From positions 1 through 64,000 of IMG/VR virus record IMGVR_UViG_3300022933_000005: 64,000 nt of DNA. One strand, given 5' to 3'. Both the position numbers and the translations under genes were made by a program. Below the pieces are notes generated by a model, which saw only the letters and a program-made list of their open reading frames with translations, made no database searches and was not told the origin of the DNA. The DNA is from a virus. Below are positions 38,244 through 46,734 of this stretch, one piece after another. Position 1 is the stretch's first letter, and each line of letters opens with the position of its first letter.

Positions 38244-41200
38244 CAGACCAAAACTCCTGCGGAGGCGTTGCGGTTTGGCTTCATTTCTTTCCGAATATCT
38301 TGAAGTAGTTCAGCTGCACGCTCTGCGATTTCAAGATGTATTCGTTTGCGCAAAACATCTGCAGGTGTTGTGCTCGCAATAGCTCCCGGAAGATTACTCA
38401 TGAACGAATCAACATTCATAAGGTCTATTCCGTCTGGGTTTGTGAATTTGACACCAACTCCAAGACGATCGAATCGTTCTTGTGCTTTTTTGGCTGCAAG
38501 ATGTTGGCGAAGCCAGTTGACATTTCGTAGACCTGTAACTCGTCCTTCGCTTATGGCGTCGTAGAAGTAACCAATTTCGGCGTCACTAAATCCTGCGCTG
38601 CGCAACCTAGCCGCTGCGGATTTGTCGTTTTTCCCTGTATCTGCATCACTGAGTTTGAGATTGCGCCAATTGAGCTTGTTGACCGGGTAGCGGACAAACT
38701 CGATGTCGTCCATATCGATACCCCCGGCGATTTGTGCTTCATGGTGCTCGCCGTCGGGGGAGAGGTCTCTGTAGTTTCCAGTTGTTCCCGCTTTTAACAG
38801 GTCGTGCATTTTCACGGTGTTGTTGAAGGGGCCGTCTTCTTGCCCGCCATTCCAGCGGGGGGTGTGTGCGGCCAGAATTTCGTCAGCATCGTTTGAATTC
38901 ATTGGTGTCGGGATAGCTCCACGACTCATGGCATCGCCAGTTCCGTAATGGGTTCTATCAGATACCTCTGGGCGCAGAACGATGTCGATGTCTCCACCCA
39001 TTGCTGCTGGATCTCCCCAAGGGGCTGTTCCTTCTGAATCCCAGAAGTCAGGGAGTCGCTCCATTAATGGTCCGTCAATGGCATCGAGGCTTTCGGATAT
39101 CTGGTCATCATCCATGGCGTGATACAGGTGCCCACTTATTGGTCGCTGAGACGCCGGGGTATTTGTGTCAAAACCGTTACGAAGGTCATAATCCATGCGT
39201 AAATCCGCAACACTGTTTTCGCCGTATGGAATATCTGGCCTTGAGTGGCTGCCTGTTTCTAATAGGTTTTCGAATTCGTCCGAATCGAGCAGGACTCTTG
39301 GTCTCCGGTCGAATCCTCGGTGGAATTGAACAGCAGCCTTGGCGATAGTCTCACTAACTTCGTCTTTTTCGTGGTTGGATAGAAACTCAGCAACCTCTGG
39401 GTCGATGTCCAAAAATGAACCATTTGGTCCCTGTAGGTATTTCCAATCTTCGGAGTAACGGTCAGATTCTAGAGTCGGCACATGCATTAGATCATCCAAA
39501 GAGTCGTTGAGCTTCTCATTGTGATCCGAAAGTGCCCTACTGCGACTTTGGATCGGCGGTAAGGCTCTAGAAGTGCGATCAGTTGCATAGTTGCTTCCCC
39601 AACCACTGGGAGCGGAGAACGCTGAGTCCGGAATCGCTTCAGCCAAGTCGGCGTTGCGGACGGTCATCGTTTCTGCTGCGCCGGGGTTGTCACTTTGCTT
39701 TCTCACACGAATCGACCGCATGCCCGTTCTGGAACCCCTGTCACGATGACGCTTAAGGATCGAGTGCTGCTGCTGGAGCCGCCGCTTACGTTCCTTCAAC
39801 GCTTCTCGCTCAACGGATATTTCGGCAACCGAATTATCAAATTCTTCACGGGTAATAACGAAACCATCTTCATCTTCTCGGAGCTGAAGGAGTTCTGTTT
39901 CGAGAGCCCGTTCGCGCCCTACTGCGGTTTGGATTTCACGTTCCATGTTTCGCAGTTCTATTTCTCTGCGCTGAGAACGCATCCCGCCACGAGTGATGTC
40001 GTCCCACTCGCTGTTGGCTCCCGGTCGTGCAAGCCGCCCCATGCTTCCGCCGGACTCAGATTCCTCAATACGTCGTCTTCTTGCACGGTCAGCCATATGT
40101 CGCCGCATGCTGGGATCAGAAAGATCAATCCAATTCCCGCCTTGTTCGGGTCTGTCTCGAAGAGTGGGACGGAATTCCCAGATTGAACCATCTGGTTCTT
40201 CGTGAGTCTCTCCATGGAATTTTCCGACTCGGGTAATTTCGTCAAACACGCCATCCATGCGACGGGAAGATCGCATTCCACGTTCTTCGATCGGGCTTTC
40301 AGGCAGTGAACTTTTCTGTTCTCTAAGCTCAGCCTGTCGTTTCGCCCATGTCCCCGGTACGTCTGGAAGCGTCGAAGGGTGTGGGGCAGCTTCATCCGGT
40401 CCAGCAGGTGCCCGCTGCATGCCCATATCGTCGGCAAAGGCCACCCCGTAACCAAGAGCCTCGTTGACTGGCATATGAACAACGACAACGTTCTTGTGGC
40501 CCAAGATTTCGTCTTCGTCTCCCGTCAGGCTGGCAACCGCTACGAGCATCGCCCAGCGGTGATGACCATCAAGAATGAATCCGTCATCGGTAACCAAAAT
40601 CGGATCTGAAGAACCTTCGAATCCCTTGAAGAGCCAGTGATCCGGGTTCTTGATATATGTCCCATCGGGTTGCTTTATGGTGGCCTTCCGGGCTTCTTTC
40701 ATCACCTTAGGTCCAATTAGTTCGTTCTGACTGGCCTTCAGGTGCAACAAAGCCTTTTTGATTGGGTTCTCTGTGCCGGTTTCGAGATCATCGCCGGGCC
40801 GCAAATCTGCTTTGCCAAATCCACCCTCGACTCGAACGCCGTCTGCCCTCAGTCGATCGATTAATTCGCGAGTGGTATCTGCTCCGAACTGGGTAGCTTT
40901 CGCTGCTTCTTCAAGGATTTCTTCCTCAGACAGTTTACCTTCCAGCCGAAGTTGTCTCGCCTTTTCGTCGAACTGGTCGTGCCAGAGTGTGGCGGCTTTT
41001 GTCGCCGCGCCCCCTGCATCCAACACTTCCTCGTGAGCTTCTCGTCTAGCGGTCCAGCCGTCCGTGGACTTGAACCAGTCTTCATATTCATCCGTTGAGG
41101 GGTCGACATGACCGGCTGCGTTGGCGAGCTTGGTAAGAGCATCCTCATACTGTTTCTGGTGTTCTTCTGTGTCGAAATCCCAGACAGGACCACTGAACTG

Positions 41201-44200
41201 AGGCATACTATTTCGTAATATGCCTTCGTGGTCATAGCAGAACATGTTTGAGCCCGCTACGGAAACCTTGCATAAGTCATAATGTTCCTTGCCGAGCATG
41301 AATGGGGTATTAGTAGCTTCCAACTGTGCGATTAGGCGCTGTGCTTCAACGTCGTTTCCGTTTTCCAATGCCTCCGCAATAGGTATTCCGTTTTCCAATG
41401 CCTCGGCGAATTCCTTATGCAGTAGCGACTGGATCTCTTCGCCGGTAACTGAATCAGTTGGAACAATCTTGACGTGCATGAGTTTGTCGGAATCAGATTC
41501 TTCAGGGTTAAGGCGGTAATTATCTAAAATGATTCTCATTGCAAGTTCTGTCTGATCAGCGGTGACGACGAGAGGTTTGCCATGGAAAAACTTCAGCTTC
41601 TCTTTGTCGCTAAGGTTCATGTAATCGTCGAGACTTTCGACGAACCTACCTTCAGCTAATGCTTCCTTAACGGCTGCAATACTCTCTCGGTGTCTTTGTT
41701 TGCGTTGTTCCAGCCCTTTGTGGCCACCAAACTTTTGACGCAACCGCCCCAAAATGGTGGGGGGCGCTTGGTCTAATCTGTCCAGCTCTAGCTCTAGGTC
41801 GTCGAGTATCACGTGATCGTTGATCTCCTCGGGAGTGAAACTTTGTCCCACAGTGGCCCTTGTGGAACGCATCCCGCCATCGCCCCTCCGGACAATGTTT
41901 TCCCATTCGCTTCCAGCCCCCGGGCGAGCAAGTCGTCCCATGCTTCGACCCTCTTGAGCCTCCAATTGGCGTCTGCGTGTGGCGCGTTCGGCTATTTCTC
42001 GTCGGTTTGCAGGGTCTGTCATATCACGCCAGAAACCACCTTTTTCTGGACGATCCCGAAGAGTAGGGCGAAACTCCCAGACTGAGCCGTCTGGTTCTTC
42101 GTGTGTTTCTCCGGAAAACTTTCCGACTCTGGGTCCGTTGTCGAATTGGCCCAATTCTCGCCTAGAGCGCATACCGCCCTCAGCGCCGCCCAACCACTGT
42201 CCATTCCATGCTTCAAACGGGCCGACGGCTGGCAAAATATCGTTGTCGATGAGCTCCACCAAAACTGCTGGGTCGAACAGGTCGTCAATTAGCACCTGCC
42301 ATTCGCCCTCACCACTTAATGCTCCGATCCAAACATATTTTGTTCCATCGGACGCAGTTTTGATTTCACCGTCCCCGCCGCTGCCCCAACTGTGTATTTC
42401 TGTTCGATGCCGCAATCGTCTAGCAGTTTCGAGCTTTCGCTTCTCCGTAGTTAGTTGGCGTTCTTGCCTCTTCCTCGCCGCTGCTGCTTCTATCTTTTTC
42501 ACAGCACTAGTTGGAATGATGATGCCTGATGGCGTCATAACTTCGCCCGGTTCGAGAGGAGTGTCCCAAGGCGCTTCACCCATGTCAGTGTCGGGAACAA
42601 TGGAACCGGGTTTAAACGGAACGTCAACCTCTGGAATCCCGTAGACAACGTCTGCTATGTCTGCGTCCATCCAATCAAGAACTTCATTGAGTTCGTCGCC
42701 TGCGATGCCTCCGGTTCGTTTAAGAGCCGCTAGTTCAGCTGTTCCCTCTAGAAACAACAGGTTGAGGTGGGCTTTCGCCGAATTGTGAACAGGTAGTCCT
42801 CTGGCGTCCAAAGGACTCACATATTGACCCGGAGTAATATCTTCTGCATAACCACCAGAGGTTGCTTGCAGGAAACCTTGAACCATGTCTTGGTAATATT
42901 GTCCTGCGAGAAGATGCAGCATGCTTCCCTCAAATTGGACCATGTCCATCGGGGGAAAGTCGGTAGTGGTGCCGGGTGGAAGCGCATCTTGGAATGTGGA
43001 GACAACGGCCATAACGAACTGTTCGTTTGTCCATTCAGAAGGATGTGCAGTTAATGATTCGAGTCCAGTGCCATCCCTTTTGTAAATCGAGAATTGACCA
43101 TCACGCTCATAAGCTTCCAACACACGTTGTGCAATCTGTTGATACTGTTTAACGTGCGCAAGTTCGTGGTATCCGACATGCATGGAAAAGGCTTCGAGAC
43201 TTCCGCCGTGAGCAGCAGCAGTAAGGTCATTTGCATATTGTTTATGCCAGTATTCCATTTTTTCAGTATGTGTAAGAAAGTCTGCGATTGCCGCCCATTT
43301 CTCGGCGTCTGTTACTGATGCTGAAAAGGTACCTCCAGCGTCAACCTGTACGAGTTTCGGTCGACCATCTGGACCCTCATGAGTTAGTCCACCCTCTTGA
43401 AACGGTCGCAGGGCAATGGCAGTAGCGTTGAATTCGAGTTTGGTAGCCATTCCGGTGCCGGTACCTTCCCAGAGGGGAATGCATTCCCCTTCGGTACCCC
43501 AATAGCTTTGGAAGTCGTCATAATCTGGGTTGTAGGCTCGGAAAGAAATCTTTTTGAGACCGCTCATGGCTCTCGGATCGTCTCCGAACTCGTGAAGAGT
43601 CGAACCTAAGAAGCCTCGCATCGCTGATTCGTGTCGACCAACAAGACCGTCAACCATTTCCATCGCAGTGGGGTCTTTGGCTCTATACGCATCCCGGATT
43701 GCTTGTGCGCCCGTTTTGGTTTGTGCACCCATGAAACTGAATACGTCTTCGCGTACTGTCGCACGCATCTTTTCCAAATTTTGACGCATCGTAAGATTGT
43801 CGTCCCAGAGTTCTTCTCCGAACATGCCGGTGAACAATCCCTTCCATTCCAGATCAGGGAAATCACCGGTATCTACGTCGGTCATCGCTTCCAACAATGA
43901 CCACATATCCTCGTTTAGTTCGTCTCCAGCCGAGATGCCGTACTGATCCATTAAAGATTGAATAACGGTGTTGCGTTCAATCAAGGCTGCTTCAATCGAT
44001 GCAGTATTACCAATAAGCTGTCCGGCCTTACCTGCGGTTGCGCGCCGTTCTGCGATATTGGATCTCAGCTGTTCCGCTTCGCTGTCGCCTCGACCGGGTA
44101 ATGACCAGCTTCGACCTCTACCGGATCTGAGACTATTGACAAGACCCCGGACTGTGTCGCGTAATACCTCCACAGGTGAAAAACAGTTTGTGCCGAACTC

Positions 44201-44848
44201 GTCGGTGAACTGGTTGGCTGCTGGGGTACCGGGGGGGCAACGAAACTTCCCTAAAGCGTCAACAATGAGACCAAGGCCGCTGGCGGCACGTCCCCCAAGG
44301 CTTTGGCCCGGAAGGGTGTCTTTGAGGGTTCTGCCGAGACCTTTGACCTTAATTTCTTCCTCAGTCTCAATGATTGGTTGACCCGTTCTTGGGTCCTGAT
44401 CGTAAGTCCGTATCCGAATCTGAGGTCGGGTTGCTCGCCACTGCATAGCGTCAGCCATATTGGAGCGCTGTTCTTCTTTCGGCACTGCTTTAGGCGGATC
44501 AATCCACCCGAAATTATCTTGACCTGTTTTGAGGTCACGAGCAGTGACATGCAGTTTGAAAACTTGTCCGGGATCACGAACACCCTTGGGGTCGTAACGA
44601 ACCTCGGGCTCTATTTCTTTAACTCCTGAACCGGCTGTGCGTTTTTTGGACTTATCTTTTTCCTGTTCAGGGGAATCTCCGATGCTGCCATCAAGCGCCT
44701 TAACTACAATTTGGGCGTTAAGGGTTGGCTGTGCAGCAAGAATGTTTCTGCGTTCAAGAAAGTCCAGCCCAGCAGCTTCTAAATCTCGCCGACTACGGCG
44801 AATTCTTGCTGAGAGGTAGGTTCTTTTTTTTGGAGAGAACTCGGTCAT
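38243..44848 (-). CDS. giant polyvalent-like protein: metallopeptidase, ParB-like and ART-like domains (2201 aa)
   Basis: Largest gene in the window. N-terminal region with RCPPGTPAANQFTDEFGTNC (about 205). Metallopeptidase motif HELAH at 561-565 with downstream helices. First EEPDGS module about 905-995, second about 1537-1626, each closed by GMRS. Between them, about 1380-1470, is a ParB/sulfiredoxin-like domain with DDGFILDGHHRWAMLV. A coiled-coil region follows, then a C-terminal ART-like part (about 1890-2070) with SGHLYHAM and HHEAQIAGGIDMDDIEFV. The combination is typical of phage polyvalent proteins. Activities are inference from motifs. AAGGTGGG precedes the ATG. Confidence 0.7.
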   Translation of the reverse strand: MTEFSPKKRTYLSARIRRSRRDLEAAGLDFLERRNILAAQPTLNAQIVVKALDGSIGDSPEQEKDKSKKRTAGSGVKEIEPEVRYDPKGVRDPGQVFKLHVTARDLKTGQDNFGWIDPPKAVPKEEQRSNMADAMQWRATRPQIRIRTYDQDPRTGQPIIETEEEIKVKGLGRTLKDTLPGQSLGGRAASGLGLIVDALGKFRCPPGTPAANQFTDEFGTNCFSPVEVLRDTVRGLVNSLRSGRGRSWSLPGRGDSEAEQLRSNIAERRATAGKAGQLIGNTASIEAALIERNTVIQSLMDQYGISAGDELNEDMWSLLEAMTDVDTGDFPDLEWKGLFTGMFGEELWDDNLTMRQNLEKMRATVREDVFSFMGAQTKTGAQAIRDAYRAKDPTAMEMVDGLVGRHESAMRGFLGSTLHEFGDDPRAMSGLKKISFRAYNPDYDDFQSYWGTEGECIPLWEGTGTGMATKLEFNATAIALRPFQEGGLTHEGPDGRPKLVQVDAGGTFSASVTDAEKWAAIADFLTHTEKMEYWHKQYANDLTAAAHGGSLEAFSMHVGYHELAHVKQYQQIAQRVLEAYERDGQFSIYKRDGTGLESLTAHPSEWTNEQFVMAVVSTFQDALPPGTTTDFPPMDMVQFEGSMLHLLAGQYYQDMVQGFLQATSGGYAEDITPGQYVSPLDARGLPVHNSAKAHLNLLFLEGTAELAALKRTGGIAGDELNEVLDWMDADIADVVYGIPEVDVPFKPGSIVPDTDMGEAPWDTPLEPGEVMTPSGIIIPTSAVKKIEAAAARKRQERQLTTEKRKLETARRLRHRTEIHSWGSGGDGEIKTASDGTKYVWIGALSGEGEWQVLIDDLFDPAVLVELIDNDILPAVGPFEAWNGQWLGGAEGGMRSRRELGQFDNGPRVGKFSGETHEEPDGSVWEFRPTLRDRPEKGGFWRDMTDPANRREIAERATRRRQLEAQEGRSMGRLARPGAGSEWENIVRRGDGGMRSTRATVGQSFTPEEINDHVILDDLELELDRLDQAPPTILGRLRQKFGGHKGLEQRKQRHRESIAAVKEALAEGRFVESLDDYMNLSDKEKLKFFHGKPLVVTADQTELAMRIILDNYRLNPEESDSDKLMHVKIVPTDSVTGEEIQSLLHKEFAEALENGIPIAEALENGNDVEAQRLIAQLEATNTPFMLGKEHYDLCKVSVAGSNMFCYDHEGILRNSMPQFSGPVWDFDTEEHQKQYEDALTKLANAAGHVDPSTDEYEDWFKSTDGWTARREAHEEVLDAGGAATKAATLWHDQFDEKARQLRLEGKLSEEEILEEAAKATQFGADTTRELIDRLRADGVRVEGGFGKADLRPGDDLETGTENPIKKALLHLKASQNELIGPKVMKEARKATIKQPDGTYIKNPDHWLFKGFEGSSDPILVTDDGFILDGHHRWAMLVAVASLTGDEDEILGHKNVVVVHMPVNEALGYGVAFADDMGMQRAPAGPDEAAPHPSTLPDVPGTWAKRQAELREQKSSLPESPIEERGMRSSRRMDGVFDEITRVGKFHGETHEEPDGSIWEFRPTLRDRPEQGGNWIDLSDPSMRRHMADRARRRRIEESESGGSMGRLARPGANSEWDDITRGGMRSQRREIELRNMEREIQTAVGRERALETELLQLREDEDGFVITREEFDNSVAEISVEREALKERKRRLQQQHSILKRHRDRGSRTGMRSIRVRKQSDNPGAAETMTVRNADLAEAIPDSAFSAPSGWGSNYATDRTSRALPPIQSRSRALSDHNEKLNDSLDDLMHVPTLESDRYSEDWKYLQGPNGSFLDIDPEVAEFLSNHEKDEVSETIAKAAVQFHRGFDRRPRVLLDSDEFENLLETGSHSRPDIPYGENSVADLRMDYDLRNGFDTNTPASQRPISGHLYHAMDDDQISESLDAIDGPLMERLPDFWDSEGTAPWGDPAAMGGDIDIVLRPEVSDRTHYGTGDAMSRGAIPTPMNSNDADEILAAHTPRWNGGQEDGPFNNTVKMHDLLKAGTTGNYRDLSPDGEHHEAQIAGGIDMDDIEFVRYPVNKLNWRNLKLSDADTGKNDKSAAARLRSAGFSDAEIGYFYDAISEGRVTGLRNVNWLRQHLAAKKAQERFDRLGVGVKFTNPDGIDLMNVDSFMSNLPGAIASTTPADVLRKRIHLEIAERAAELLQDIRKEMKPNRNASAGVLV
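39970..40240 (-). repeat. EEPDGS module, C-terminal copy in the 2201-aa protein
   Basis: VGKFHGETHEEPDGSIWEFR, PTLRDRPEQGG, then SMGRLARPGANSEWDDITRG closed by GMRSQRR. Confidence 0.8.
41862..42135 (-). repeat. EEPDGS module, N-terminal copy in the 2201-aa protein
   Basis: VGKFSGETHEEPDGSVWEFR, PTLRDRPEKGG, then SMGRLARPGAGSEWENIV closed by GGMRSTR; a GGMRSRR lies just before the module. Confidence 0.8.
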
Positions 44849-44872
44849 TCGGACCCACCTTTCGGGGAGCCC

Positions 44873-46690
44873 CTAAATGGGACCGTTGTTATTGGTTTCC
44901 TCCGCGAGTAATTCAAATTCGATCAGAGAAGCCATGAATTCTGCATCATCTGCACTCAGGATCGCTTTTTCGTCACTACCAGCAACCCAGTTGGTCGGAA
45001 TAAGTTCTTCCAGACCAAGATCTTTAGCTCGCTTCATAATGTGAGCTTTTGTTGCTGGTTTGTTACTTGCCCGACCATAAGCCTGAACCGCATTACGGAG
45101 ATCTTCTTCCGACACAATCGGATATGAACCATCCTTCATGGCGTGACCCTGATCGGCCAAATCGTCGCGCTCATCGTCTGAGAACGCACGCTTAAGGGCG
45201 ATTTCAGCAGCTTCGGCCTCGATGGCCTCTGCCTCGTCCGGCTCGTATGTGTCATAACCCAAAACTTCACCGTCAAGAGCAACGAACACATCATGTGACT
45301 TGCCATCTACGCCATTAATTTCTATCGCGTAGCAGTCGAAAGATTCGAATACATCCGGCTCTACGGCGTTGACTACACCTTCGATTGTCTTAACCGCGAT
45401 TTCGGCAGCCTCGCTGAAGTCAACAAGGTCAACTGTTTCGAAAGCATCTTTTTGTTCAAAGACAGAATCGTCGAGGCGGCTAAAGCCGAGAACCTCTCCA
45501 GACTTAGCTTCAACGAATACTTCGATAACCTTTTTGCCGTCAACATCAAGATCGCAGATAAAGAGATCTGCGCGATCTGAATAAACAGAATCAATTACCG
45601 TTGCGTACTCTGCGCCCTTGAATTGGACTTCAAGAGCTTGTTCAACTTCGAGCAAGCTGGGCATGCCCTTTTCAGAGACGCAGCCGCCCGGGCAGTCGTC
45701 GCAAACAGAGGCGTTGCCGGGGTAGACCTTTCGGTCGAGGGCACACAAATATGCACCGACAGATTTCTTAGCTGAGGACTCTTCGTATTCTTCATCTTCT
45801 TCCTCCTCCTCTTCCTCAGCAAGAGCTGGGGCTGGGGGAACTTCTTCCTCTTCGGCAGCGGGAGCCGGAGGGGCTTCCTCTACGGGAGCGGCTGGAGCAG
45901 CGGCGGCAGGATCGGCAGCAGGAGCAGCAGGAGGAGGAGCAGCAGCAGCAGGAGCCTCTTCCTCTTCGGCATCCTCTTCCTCTTCTTCCTCATCGTCGAC
46001 GTTTAGGCGGCTTTCGCGCATCATAACGCCAGCTTTTTCGTCCTTTTCTTCCTCTAGGCCGACCCAACCGTCATCTTCAGTTTTTTCTACGATCGGCTCG
46101 TCTTCAGAAATTGGTTCGTTATCAACCTTTTCATCGATTGACTCATCTTCGGTCTTTTCTTCTACATCATCTTCAGATTTAGCCTCTGTAGCTTCGTGCT
46201 CGTCGTGATCCGGGTCGTCATCGTCATCCTCTAATTGGGTATCAGAGTTATCGCGAGTGTCTTTTTCAATACGACGCTTTTCGGCTTCAACCTCGGAGAC
46301 CTCGTCCATGACGCTGGCTTTTTCTTCAAGTGCCTTGATCAGCACTGCGTCCTCGTCGTCCAGAGTTTCATCATTAACGATGGCTTGTTCCATTGGACTC
46401 TCTTTCAGTTCGACCGCTGATGCGCCACACTTACCGCACATCTTACTACCTGCAGTATACTCGCAATCAGTAGTACTGTAGCCCTTAGAACATGTAAGCG
46501 CTGTACCATCGGTGTTCAGCTTGACTACGTTTTCTTCTTCCAGACCCATTTGTTGAGGCTCCTTGTACTGCATGGCTCTGGACAGACACCCCTTAGGGTT
46601 GATGCAGCCGACACATGGCTTTGCGACCTTTTCGCCGCTCAACATGCATTGGTACTTCGATTGTTTGCCTCGGAGACCGCTATTAGACAT
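44873..46690 (-). CDS. acidic scaffold-like protein with Cys clusters (605 aa)
   Basis: The N-terminus holds Cys groups (CVGCINPKGC, CSKGYSTTDC, MCGKCG) that may bind zinc. Residues about 105-310 are extremely acidic with Glu/Asp runs and Ala/Pro-rich stretches, as in disordered scaffolds. A further Cys motif (CDDCPGGC, about 330) precedes a PepSY-like strand pattern. The C-terminal region (about 520-575) matches a domain common in actinophage head proteins: DGSYPIVSEEDLRNAVQAYG, then AHIMKRAKDLGLEELIP. Its position between the protease-fusion gene and the giants supports a scaffold or packaging-adaptor role. Good AGAGGTAGG ribosome-binding site. Confidence 0.6.
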   Translation of the reverse strand: MSNSGLRGKQSKYQCMLSGEKVAKPCVGCINPKGCLSRAMQYKEPQQMGLEEENVVKLNTDGTALTCSKGYSTTDCEYTAGSKMCGKCGASAVELKESPMEQAIVNDETLDDEDAVLIKALEEKASVMDEVSEVEAEKRRIEKDTRDNSDTQLEDDDDDPDHDEHEATEAKSEDDVEEKTEDESIDEKVDNEPISEDEPIVEKTEDDGWVGLEEEKDEKAGVMMRESRLNVDDEEEEEEDAEEEEAPAAAAPPPAAPAADPAAAAPAAPVEEAPPAPAAEEEEVPPAPALAEEEEEEEDEEYEESSAKKSVGAYLCALDRKVYPGNASVCDDCPGGCVSEKGMPSLLEVEQALEVQFKGAEYATVIDSVYSDRADLFICDLDVDGKKVIEVFVEAKSGEVLGFSRLDDSVFEQKDAFETVDLVDFSEAAEIAVKTIEGVVNAVEPDVFESFDCYAIEINGVDGKSHDVFVALDGEVLGYDTYEPDEAEAIEAEAAEIALKRAFSDDERDDLADQGHAMKDGSYPIVSEEDLRNAVQAYGRASNKPATKAHIMKRAKDLGLEELIPTNWVAGSDEKAILSADDAEFMASLIEFELLAEETNNNGPI

Positions 46691-46734
46691 TGTATCCTAC
46701 CTCTTGCGTCTTATTAGTATTAGTAGACATCATC

